From the NCBI RefSeq assembly GCF_947172395.1, contig NC_069087.1:13349107-13413106 (forward strand): a stretch of DNA of 64,000 bases, read 5' to 3'. The notes beneath the pieces are model-generated. The model ran no database searches. It was not told where the DNA came from and saw only the letters and a program-made list of their open reading frames with translations. A program made the translations under genes and the position numbers. Each line of letters begins with the position of its first letter. The first letter of the stretch is position 1. Positions 42,296 through 54,900 of this stretch are shown here, piece by piece. This stretch comes from Bicyclus anynana. Taxonomy: Eukaryota > Arthropoda > Insecta > Lepidoptera > Nymphalidae.

Positions 42296-45200
42296 GACGT
42301 GCGCACTCGCACGATGCGAACCACTATCATTAATGTAAGATTGGTGTCAGGTACACAGCCTCGCTTCGAGGCCGTTATTATACTTAGTCTAAAGACGATG
42401 AGATGATGCATCTAGCTAGCCGATGCGACGTATGAACACGCACACGACAGAGGGATGTGCGGCGCGAACGCCGGGGCAAGCGACAATTGACTGGCGAATA
42501 GAGACGTGCACTGGCCACTGACCTCCCCACTCTATAATAAAGCTAATGAGAAAAAGGTATCACCTAATTTCTCTACTAATACGAAGGCAACTAGATGAAA
42601 TCCTACTCTTAAGGATAAAAATCTAATTATGCTATTAATGTTAAAATTAACATTGCTTAATTTTCTTATACTTATACCGCTTTAGTCGAGAGTTGATTCC
42701 GGCGGAGACGGGGCACCGGGTTCCTTAGTGCCGTTACATCTACCACATCAGCCCTTCGAATAAACGTTCAAATTTTAACAACATGCCCCAGGAATCTCAC
42801 TATCAATATTTATAATATATTTATATGCACGCAAAACATTATTATTATTATATTAGGAAATGCTAATAAGTTCAATAATTTGGTGCTTAAAATGACGAAC
42901 GTTTCCTCTCTACCACGCGCTCTGTTACGAAGGAAATCGCTCGATTTCTATCCGCGTGTTGCTGGAGACTCGGTAACGTTAATTTATTAAAAAATGTACC
43001 CTAGCTAAAACTGCTACATTATGTCTTACTGTACAATGAAGAGCATCTTAAATGTTAAAAATAAAAACGTCTGTACGATCCGTTCGCCTGAAAATTTGAT
43101 CGTTTAAGCGCCGAAACTGACTTGTCTTCCACTATATATTTGAAATCTTAATGTAATAAATGTTACTCTCACGATAACAATTAATTTATAATTATTATTT
43201 TATGTTAAAATTAACTAAACAACAACTGCATCTACTATCACACATTCGAAAGTTAAAAACAATTTTACAAATTGTATTCGATAATATTATTGCTAGGGCG
43301 ATGGCACGCGGAGCGATATGCTTATGTTTAGCGGCGACGATCGACGCAGCTCATACTTCATCCATCTTCATCTAAATTTTCATTTCATTTCATTTCAATT
43401 CATCTTTACAACACAACTAACATATGCATCTATTATACATAGCATTTTTTTTACTACAACACATTCCGTTATGATGAGGTAGTCAGGCGCACGAACTGTG
43501 CTAAATATACGCCTCGATCGGTTATAAAGGCGTATATACATACATAGGCGGTCAACCCATCACACTATTTGCGCCCAAATCGTTCACAATAACGTACATA
43601 ATCAATCTCTTGACTGTTGAACTATTTGCACGCGGACTGCATCGTTCGTGCGCGCGTATATGTGGAAGTGCCTTTATTACAACAGAGCTATCTTTTTCTT
43701 TTTATTTATTTAATTCAGTTACAGTCGAGACCAGCAGCTGTACTGATTTTATGGTAAGAGAGCAACAGGCACAATTTGGGAATGAGTTATAGACAAATAA
43801 ATAAATAAATAGGTCCCGCGTAGATTTAAAGTCTGTGGAAATATATGGACAAAAGGTAGTAATTTACTATACCAATAAGCCAAACAAAATTACATTGTCG
43901 ATTAATATTCCAATGTCGTTCGTTTCAAAACTTCTTTTTACAGAATAAGTTGTGATGATGATTTCATAAAAAATATGAATATGCGGCGTATTTTTTGTTA
44001 AGGCCAAGAAAATTATGGATTAATTTTTTTTTTAGTTACCTACTCGTTTATAGTCGCTGGTCTCAACTCGCGTGCCCTTCCTATCTACCGCTGACGTCAT
44101 CACGCCGCCTACTCTACCTCACTGCACCGCGCGCGTTGCCTTGTCATCTCTTCTACAACTTCACTTCACTTCACTTCACACTTCCCATCACTTCCTCACA
44201 AAAGTCGCAACACTACGACTGTGGCGCCACCTACGAATCGCGCCACCACACGATCACCAAAATACTGATTTGGAAGTAATTTATTTATTATATTAATGAT
44301 ATTATTTTAATTATACAATGAAATATTGTTAATGTGTATTTTAAAGGATTTATCACAGGTATGGGCCGACATACCATGGCTGACCTCGATGTGTACCTAA
44401 GCTTTCGATCTTCATTGTAGCCAACATTGTACTTAACGTTAATACTTATTTGTTACGTCTAATTCCACAGGCAATTCGTAATGTCCCACTGTAGGCAAGT
44501 GAACTAGGCGCCTGTAGTGGCAAATTATACATTTTAATGTTTACACTGTATGCATGATCTACGTAAATATATTCGGTACGTACTACATAATATATTTATG
44601 AAAAAAATACTTAATTTTTGCAACTATTTTCAGTTAAAAAATCAATCAAAAAGTCAAATTCCCGTCCTGACCACATCTAGATTAGATTAATCCACGGTAT
44701 GGCACTGGTAATACTTTTAAGAAAATTTCAAATGCCGACAATTATTTTAGTACGTATCGCAGTTTCCTTATTCGTATTCTAGATCTCACTCACTCTATTT
44801 TGATATTATTTATACAAAAAAATCTCAGAATCCATAAAAAGTTGCAAAAGTTAAGCATTTTTAAAATCAACGAATCAATATGATAATTGGTAACTAACTA
44901 CACTCTGTTAGAACAATCGTTTACGGAATACATAACGGTCCAATGATTATTATTATTTAGTGAGTGACCAAATTCAACAATTCATATAACAGCTAAACAT
45001 TGTCCCGACGGGATGACGGAATACAATCAGATAATAATATAATAATAGTATAATATTAATAAAAATCTCAAACGACAAATAATAAGGTCTCAGTTTACTG
45101 TTGTACTCGGCGGAAAGATGTAGTTTGCCAGACGGGATGCAGGCACGAGTCATTCGCAAAAATTGATTCTTTGCTTCACTGTCCTGCGAAAATTAAAAAA

Positions 45201-45649
45201 AAAATTAAGCACAGCAAAACACTAGCACTAGCAAATTATTCACATAGCCATGCTAAACGTTCTATGTGAATCACGAGGCTCTTTTTGAGGTGATATTTTT
45301 TTTTAAAGTTAAGTGCGAACGCTTATAATTTTTAAATGGATTAAAATTATTGGCGTGAGTTCCATTATCATTAATTAAATTATTTTGGATAGAATGCTTT
45401 GCATGGTAAGTTGTAATTAGACAACTATTAATAGATTATTATCTAGTATGAAATATAATAATTAAGTATGAAATATTACGTTTCGTAAACTTGAAATCAC
45501 AATATTGGAGAATTTTCTATAGATAAGTTTCTCTCTTTTTAATTTGATAGAGAGGGACAGAGACGAGTTTAAAATATACATATAAAAACATAGCGTTAGC
45601 GCTGCTGATTTATATTATAGAACTTAGAGATTATTAAATACAAGAGATC

Positions 45650-46078
45650 GTCTTTAGTTCGTACGCGTGAAATTTAATTTTTACAAATCCCACGGGAACA
45701 GTGACTTTTTCCGGGATACAAAGTACACCTACAAGTCAATTCAGGATATAATTTACCTCCATTCTAAATGTCAGCTAAATCTATTTAGTAGTTTTTGCAT
45801 GAAAGAGTAACAAAACCCATCCCAACTTTTGTTTATAATATTAGTGGGATTTGAGACGGAGCTTGTTCGTTGGATACTGCAATGTTTAATACTAGAGATC
45901 GCATTTAGTTTGTACGCGTGAAAAATTTTGACAAATCCCACGAGAACAGTGTTTTTTTTCCGGGATAAAAAGAGACTTCATTCTAAACGTCAGCTAAATC
46001 TATTTAGTAGTTTTTGCATGAATGAGTAACAAACGCCCATATCAACTTTCGCGTTTATTATATTAGTGGGATTTTCGA
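45650..46078 (+). mobile_element. Two tandem copies of a retrotransposon-tail repeat
   Basis: Copies at 45650-45856 and 45890-46078 share cgtacgcgtgaa, acaaatcccacg-gaacagtg, ctaaatctatttagtagttt and atattagtgggatt. They are related to the 56020 copy. Confidence 0.6.
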
Positions 46079-46383
46079 CAGCTGGTGATGTGGATATTGC
46101 AATGCAATTTATTTCTACCACCTTGTTACTACAGGATTCTTATATTAGTCATATATCTTTATCCAAACTACTACTTATTGTCTAGTGTTTTATGTTTTCT
46201 AAATGCTATTTACTTAAATAGGTGTCTAGCATGTTCACTATTTTATGTGTGATATTATATTTTTTAAATGCTGCTTCAAAGGACCAATATACGGATTTTC
46301 TCTCGCACCCTTGTTTTTGACTTTTCATTAAGCATTTGTAAGCGTGAGTAAGAAAACTTCAAAAGACAAAGAAAAAGAAGAGC

Positions 46384-46425
46384 GTCGTGAATAAATCGTA
46401 ACTTGGTTAGTAATTTATTCACGAC
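46384..46425. repeat. 13-bp hairpin
   Basis: The arms gtcgtgaataaat and atttattcacgac are separated by 16 bases. It has no other context. Confidence 0.7.
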
Positions 46426-48822
46426 TATTAATATTTGTAATAAATTAAATTTATAATTTAATATCGATCAAAACTTTGTAGAGTATGTTTTAGATGTGAC
46501 ATTTTAACTCAACTTGTGTAAGGTACATTTTACTTTATTTTTGTACCTAATTAAATGTTTAAGTTTAATATTACCTGTTTTATAGTAAACGTAATATGAT
46601 TCATGCAGCAGTCATGCCTACAATATATTAATTTTTTTTATAATAATAATATTTAGCTGGTGCAGTGTAGAGTTGTAAAATATATGCGTGGTATGTTATG
46701 TGAATACTTAGGTATACTTAAATATTTATAAGAAAAGTTATAAAATAAATAATTATAAAAATTACATGTAGGTAAGATAAAAAACAAGTTGTTCGCATAT
46801 TGCTACAAGACGCAGGCACCGATCACAAAGTACGAGTATTTTAATAGACTTCGAAAAAGCATTCATTTTGGGGTCTAGGTTTTTTATAGTAGTTTTGTGC
46901 CCACGATCGGGCAAGGTGGGCGAGATTATGCCGGAAAGCGGACCCCACATAGTGGGCCAACGTTAGGAAGAAGAAGGAGGTTTTGTACAGTGGAAACAAT
47001 GAAATGAACCACTATAGTGTAGAATAATAAGTCACAATCAAGCTTGGAACACTTTGCTCAGATGCAGAATGGGAGGGATCACCTGTGTGATAGTTGAATC
47101 TAGAATTGTAGAACATTATCAACGTAGGTAGCTACTTAATTAATTTGTTTATATGGTTCCACTGTAGGCACTGTACCTTCCTACATCCTTTTGTTTACAT
47201 CTGTAGAGCGTATGATATTTATATGGTAGGTACGTACGTCCGATCCTGTTCGAATACATTAGCAAATATTCGTATATTCAATGCTTGCTTGCGGATCTTG
47301 CAGCAATATACAATCAACTTATAAATCTCACTTAAACATTACAATTCATTATGTGCCAATCGTGAACCAATGTAACACTGAATTAATCGAAAACAAACCT
47401 AACCAAACCAGATGATCCAATCCAATGTAAGTTAGTACTTAATGTAAGTTTAAATAAAATACGTGCTAGAACACGCTCATGTTTCAAGTTGTTCTTTCCA
47501 ATGTATCTAAGTTAGAATACGCTCAAGTTTCAAGTTGTTCTTAGTCATAATTAGAATTCTGTCGCTAAGCACCGTAATTGTGTTGCGTTTTCAAATTCTC
47601 TTTATGGTAAATAGGATTGCGCTCGACTACAATCATGTCTGATAGAGGAGAGCATATTCGATTTTGCCTTAAAGATACGTGGCAGGAAACACTGACATCA
47701 AAAGGACATTCCACAACAGCTTAGCTGGTTGATTAGAAACGTCTCGTGTTTTATTTTAAAGGACGAAGCTTCTTCTTTTACAAGACAAGGGTTATGGAGA
47801 CTAGAATCACCACACCTTGGCGAAATGAATTCTCGTTTGAATGCCATAAGTTTTTTGTTATTTTGTGGTAGAACGGAGATGGAGGGACTTGGGTTTTAAG
47901 TTTCAAGTGTATGGCTAAAGGAGACTTAACGTCTATGGTATGTCTCGGATTGTTAAGGCAGAGCACCTTAGTGTATAGATAATGTTCCATGAGGTAAATA
48001 AATTCTGGTGAAGGCTGCTTGTGCCACCTAACCAGGTGGGCCAAAGGACCGGCAATAATTTATACAATATACAAAAACCTTAGATCAACAACTATTTGTA
48101 TCAAACTTATTGTTCGTTTTATTGAAAACAATGAGAACAAAAATTGTCTTTTCGAAGTGTCACGGTTCTAGCGAAATAACATACCCCTCCTATGCCTGAT
48201 TGAAGCACGTACGAGTATCTAACACATTTTTGTACCACCTACGTACCAATTGATTCACAATAAATAAATGGTAAAATATCATCTATAAATGGAATAAAAC
48301 ACCGAAATACTGAATCTTCATCTTTCGAATATCAAAAACTACAATGAGGCAATCATGACTTTATCGATGAATTGAAACATCAAAACGTTTTCTATTATTT
48401 TATATACAGTTTACAAAAATATTATTGAATATTAACTAACGCAACTTTATTATGAATAGCAGAAAAGCTTACTTCCAAATGGAGTTCTGCATGCAAATTT
48501 TGTATGTACTCATTGGCATGTTGTGAATAAAATATCTACAATGTATATTCCCGATGATCGTACTGTAATGGAAACAAGATGCCACAATCGACATGATGTT
48601 ACATCATTGACATGCAAATTTGGTACACCAATAATAATAGAGTCATCCAAATCTACGTTTTTGTACCCAATAGTGTCTGCGGAGGCGTATTAACGATAAT
48701 GTCGTTACCTACGATGGCGGATTACGTAATCTATTCGATGACTATACAAAGTTTTCTAACTATGGATGCTGTCTATTGAAACGCAGAGATATGGCGCGTC
48801 AAACCTGCCCCCTCGGAACCGT

Positions 48823-48900
48823 TTAGAAGAATGTGTTATACACGTAGCCGGTGGCGATGAGGCCCAACACGAGCAGGCACAGCATAATCATAATCTTCTT
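48823..48900 (-). CDS. Syx1A: Syntaxin-1A alternative transmembrane exon 3
   Basis: A cattgtgcag acceptor opens a 25-codon phase-0 terminal exon that starts KKIMIMLCLLVLG and ends GYVYNTFF then TAA. It lies only 145 bp beyond exon 2 and resembles it in DNA and protein, so it is a tandem duplicate. The tail YNTFF replaces SSYFM. Confidence 0.92.
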   Translation of the reverse strand, partial: KKIMIMLCLLVLGLIATGYVYNTFF

Positions 48901-51900
48901 CTGCACAATGGACAAACACAACAAACATTAGTGTCTAGTATGTATCGGCGAGCGGACGGACTCGGGGCCGGAGCCGGAGTGCGTCGCTCGCTGGGTGGGC
49001 GTTTACCTTTGAGCGTTCGGCGGGCGGCGAGCGCGTGAGCTCCCTCTACATGAAGTAACTGGACACGTAGCCGACCACCATGAGGCCGAGTATGAGCAGG
49101 CACAGTAGGATCATGATCTTCTTCTGTAGTGCCGAGTGGCGGGCATGCAACAGTACCGTTTATATGTGTCCACGACACGTGGCGTGGACTTTCACAGTTT
49201 TTATGAATACAAACGAAAAAAATAAATTAACGGCGGACTTCGGGAGTGTGGACGGTGGGTGCGTCATTTGCCTTTCTACTTAAACGGTAATTGGTCGGGT
49301 GGTGATAAAAGAAAATGAAAATTTTTCGAAATAAAATAAATAAATGTAATTCTTTCAGCTTCAAAATCGTATTTACATCTCGAGTAGTAATAATTCTGAA
49401 AACAAACAAAAAATATAAACAACTTTGTATGGCCCTTTGCAAAAGGGACGTTGAAAACAAACTATACGTAAAGTATTTTGCAAAATAGAAAATCTAATTA
49501 AGTATTCATAAATTATAATGATATTATATAAGGTTAACGTTTCGCAGTCTTTTGATTAATATAAATAAGTGTTGAAGCTAGGGTTACACGTAACGTTCAT
49601 CAACTTGCCCCAAAGTTGCACTCAAATTCAATCACAGATTATATTAATAGTAAGTAATCAAATAAATTACGAAGAGTAACTATAATTAATATTAAATAAA
49701 CTGTGCGCTTCCTTCATTAAAACGAGTACAATATTATAGTAGATATGCTTAAGAAATGCTAACTAATGTTATTAAATGCACTAATATACAGCAAGAAATC
49801 CTCCTTCCGAATAATTTTAATACATTCGTTACGAGAAACGGTATAGAACAGTACAGTGCTCGCCACGGATCTTTATGTTTGTGAAGTTAGCTGCGAAATG
49901 AGTATGCGCATTCGTACAGAAGCAATCACTCCCCGCCCGCGACGTTTGTACCGTTATTGATTCATTGCGCAGTCATTTGTACTAACTTCACAAACACAAA
50001 GATCCATGGCGAGCACTGTACCTAATGGCTAATACTACTAATTTAATTGTCTTAAGGTGGTCACTCAACGGTAGCAATCGCTTCATTTAAACTGCAATAT
50101 TCTTTAAGGAAAATGACATTACAATACTAAATTACTTCAACTTACTGATACATCTGTTTTTGTTGTAATAAGTGATTGAACTGTTGACATTCAAAGTGTA
50201 TCATTAATTATGAATTAGAATGAATTGCTTTCTCTATATTTAAAGGAGGAATGCCCACCGGCCAATACAAACGTCGGCCCAGTAATTCTCGGTGCACCCC
50301 CGATTAAAAGTATATAAATAAGGATCTAGTTAAATTATTGGCTTAGTAAGCTACTTAAAAAAAAAACATATTTTTTATCAATCCTTCCTCAAAAAGATCG
50401 CGGGCCAAAGCGGCTAAGTAACATTTGAAGCTTTTTTTTATATTATTTTTTTCTGTTATAACGATTATAATTATATTATCGTAGAATACAAGCGAATGCT
50501 CCCATCAATGACTAACAACCTTTACATAGATATCATTATATAAAGTTAAACGTAAGTACAAACTCAACAGATCTGTCATGTTATAGTGGCAGCCATTTAA
50601 ATATTCAAACAGTAAGTCAATGAATGTATATTTTATCTAGCGAAACGTGAACCAATCTGCAGGTAAAATATTGCATGGCAGCAAAACTTATGGGCGTATG
50701 GCAGTTGGCAAAAATTCTCAAGGCCGGTGCATATCTGGCAAGACGCAGCGTTTTGTTGCTGGAAAACTGAAATAGGGTAGTTGACTCATATCAATTTTAA
50801 TATAAACAATATTAATTTCGCATAGTACATAGAACAAGGGTCCAAAATATCAATTTTTTTATAAAACTTAATTTAAAAAGCATGTATTTTTAAAAAAAAT
50901 TCCAAACGTTAAAACGCTATCGTCCATTTTGTGACGTCTCAAAGATATTTGATATACGAAACGTCAAACTAAACTGTTAACTATGCCAAAATATCAATTT
51001 TCTTATAAAACTTAATTTAAAAAGCATGTATTTTTAAAAAAAATTTCAAATGTTAAAACGCTATCGTCCATTTTGTGACGTCTCAAAGATATTTGATATA
51101 CGAAACGTCAAACTAAACTGTTAACTAATATTTATGTCAAACGCTCCGTTTGTAAGGGATTTGTTATAGTGACGTCATGAAATAGTCTCGACAGGCGTTT
51201 TGATTGTATGTCAAAACATATTTAAAAACAAAAATTTTCATGTAATCACGTCTCAAAAAAATATGAAAACAAATTCTTTCAATCTAGTAAAACGATAATG
51301 AACTATTTCAGACCATTAAGAAGTGTCAACTAGCCGTTAAACTAATTAATGTGGCTGTTGAAATAATAACATTAATATTTTATGCTTTTTTCTCTTGGTG
51401 AATATTTGTTGTGTTTTTTGCCTTTAGAACAAAGGACTTTATTTCAATGCTAAGTATGTTAACTAGTTTATTGCATAGATTGAGTAATTTTCGCCAATGT
51501 ACCTTGCCAGATATGTGCCGGCCCTTACTTTAGCGTAACATCAATAAAACTATATAGTTAACAGAAATAGTAACTTACATCTATGCACGAAATACTGGTT
51601 TTTTTAATACACCTACGCCATTTTGCCAGTGGGAGTAAACGATTAGAAAAAAAAATGCTTACAAGCTACTTTGTGATTTGTGATAAATTGATAACAATAA
51701 GATATTTTTTTTTTGTAATATTTTATTATATTGATATAACGAATAATAACAAGTAAATTAACATAACTCTTTTATTATTGAAAAGGGATATCCACTATGT
51801 TAAATTAATCTTATGGCAAAGCTCAAACATCATTAGGTATATGTACATCTTATATAACAGTTGATGTATGTAATAAGAAATATATGGGTAGGTACTAAGA

Positions 51901-54900
51901 CCAATACTTGATCATTAAATAAATTTAATATTTATTAAACGGAAATTATTTCCAAACTAGTATTTAATTTTGTGATAGGTTCGCATGTGCGTTTTGTTTA
52001 ATAAATTCCTACAAAAAATAATAAAAAATTTGATAATTAGAAAACTAAGTAAATTCAATTATATAGTTATTGATTTTTATAAGAATATCACTATGTTTTA
52101 TATTATTTAATTTAGGTATAACAGTGATAACATTTGTGGCCCCTATCGATATAAGAAGGTAGGTATATACAAAAATTGTAAAGACCAGTATACACGATTA
52201 ACTGGTGGAACCAGGTACACAATATTTACATTACATTTTATACAATTTAAATTAAATAGTGCCTAAAACTAAAGTACAATACATTTATTGCACTTTTCAC
52301 ATATTGTCTTGTATCTACTAAAGCTAGTAGAATTTATTTACCATTATACAAATTAATTAGGCGGCTGTGCTGTCAATAGGTACGAGTCAAAAAAAATCCT
52401 TAACTTTTTTTATTATATTTCTAAGGCATTTAAGGTCAAAAACGAGAAGTTCTATCCGTTGGATTGTATATAATATGTTTTAGCTTCATTGAAAAGCAAA
52501 AAGAAAAATTAGAGAATTTTATAAGGCATTTATCTATAGACGTTAGTTATTATTCTTTATAAAAATTAACTTATAGACACAGTCATAGACACAGTCAGTA
52601 TAAAATCAAAACTTATTAAATGCATTTCTGTTTATTTTTATAGAAAAAGAAACCTGAATTGAATATTTATTTATACGGACGGACGACAGAGGAATGGTAA
52701 AAAACATACAAATCAATGTGTATTTTGTTTATCTACAACTAAGATAAACTTGAGAGCCTGTGATATCTAAGGAAAGCTGAGTTTGTAAGCCAATGCGTCT
52801 ACCATACGGTAAGTAAGGTTGGCGATTATGGAGTTTTATTTTAAATGAATATTTACCATATCTTTTAAATATGACCAATATCCCCATTCAGTGCAAGTCG
52901 TCGGGAAAGACTGTACTAGGAGTGGGTAATACAATAGTCCAACGGAGCGGGGATCGAACCACCATCCCTCAGTGATGAACCCGACCACTTTTATCGTTGA
53001 GCTATTGAAGCTCATGATATCGATATCATTGACAGTTTAAACCGCGGTGGCTATAAAATCCTGTAGAAATAATATAAAAAAATACCCGGCTTTTAGTCAA
53101 AGATATCTGAATCATTGACTGATACATTTCTATGATCTGAATGGAGAATAATATAAATGTATTATAACGAAACAAAGAAACTATTACAGCACAGCCGAAT
53201 ATTTAAGACAATTTTTTTTTATATATTACAAAGCGCTCAAAACGCCGCGCGTTTTGTGCAAATACAAAAAGCCGGCAGGCGTTCAACACATAATCACTGT
53301 ATCCACGTGTTATATACTCAAATCTTATAACTAGTGATAAGTAGTGTGTATCAGTTTGTTACAAATATCATGTTTTTTGCACCATATATCGTAAATGAGG
53401 CCCGATGACGTCACTTGTCTCTCCCGCGTCTCACTTCAGCACGACAGCGAGCACTATTATTAATATAACCAGCGTAACTGACAGGCATATTATGAGGAAG
53501 ATTTTTTTCTGTAATGATAGAGAAAAACAAAAACAAAATAAAATAGCTGTGATGAATATATAAAATAAATATATATATTTAAAATAAATTGTATAATATA
53601 AATAAGTTATCGCCTATACGAACTTACTAATGATCTAAATAGTTTGGCTGTTGAAAAACAAAACCTTGTAAGCGACAAACTGATCCAGTTATGAAAAACT
53701 ATGTCTATCAACTAGATCAAGATTATTCAATATATTAATATTATTCAATATAGTAATACTATGTAATATACGAGGCCGAAGTAAAGCGTCTTCGCTCAAA
53801 TGCATTTACCAAAATATTATTAGGACATATGTACTAAGTTTTAATGTATGTATTTAAAAAACTTATACAGTAACAGTTTAATAAAAATAGCTTTATTATA
53901 GTTATATTATACCGTATTTTAGGTCATTTCTAAAGATTCTGTGACCAAATTGATCTGGCAACCTGACTAACTTTTACAGCTCAAAATTTCTTAGCAATCT
54001 AATGTGTCGCTTACTGGGTTTTGATTTAATGTAGCCGTGATAGTATAATGCTCTATATTACTCAATAATCACTTGCAATCTACAAATATTTTATGGCCAC
54101 TTCAAATGATACTGTTGATGTTAATGAGGGACCTTCTATAATAAGTAGTGATTCATCGGTAGATAAAATTCTAATTGATAATGAAATTGTTGCTAAATTA
54201 CTAATTACCGTGACTCATTTTTAGGATATGGTTGTAGGTATATTTTTCATATCTTCTAATTTCTTTGATTAAACATCAGTTTTATTTTCAAAACATTAAA
54301 TTAGATATATGTATATCTTTTGGTCTTTTATTGACTAAGTTATTTAGAGTTTTATGTTTTGTCGTCATATATCTTACAACAAGGCGATTAAATAAAAATA
54401 TTGTGTCTGTCGGTATGTTTATTAACATATTGATGCATCCTATTTTTTTATATCTAATCTAATATTAGCAATAATAAAAAAAATATCGTACCTAGTAATA
54501 AATAGCTACACTCTTTATAAATATACACTATGTATACGTTAGATTATAATGCATAGGTTGCAATGTTTAATATGATAATATCATGAAAACTATTAAATAA
54601 CACATACAATTTAATCTATGAAAAACTATTATTACACCGAGAGCGGTCCGAGATTAAATACCTATGTGTTCAGACAGTGATCGCAATACAAACTGGGTTA
54701 TTCGCTAACTAAGTTCCACCGAAGGTTCAAATCAACCGAGTCGGTTTGGACAAGTTTGGCATAGCAACTTCATCACTTTTTCAGATATTTTTCTTTACTC
54801 CTATTCTCCATACAATATACTAACACTAACACATAACAGGAGTTATTGCCTCGGACCGCCCGCGGTACATTCTGCTATGAATTTCGTTAGGTACATGCAT

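Larger units (their letters stand above)
37110..48800. other. Intergenic region and possible long syntaxin-1A 3' UTR
   Basis: No conserved protein is visible. A minus-strand AATAAA at about 39247-39242, near an A/T-rich end, could close a 9-10 kb syntaxin 3' UTR, which would suit a neuronal gene. The stretch 41.6-43.6 kb has almost no repeats and more GC than its surroundings. This is inference only. A tRNA-like SINE fragment may lie at 37988-38100 (ggtccagtggtg, gggttcgggcccggg). Confidence 0.35.

Noticed and set aside
42142..42411. 89-residue minus frame in a CpG-rich patch
   Set aside because: No homology I recognise and no codon bias; more likely untranslated or regulatory DNA.
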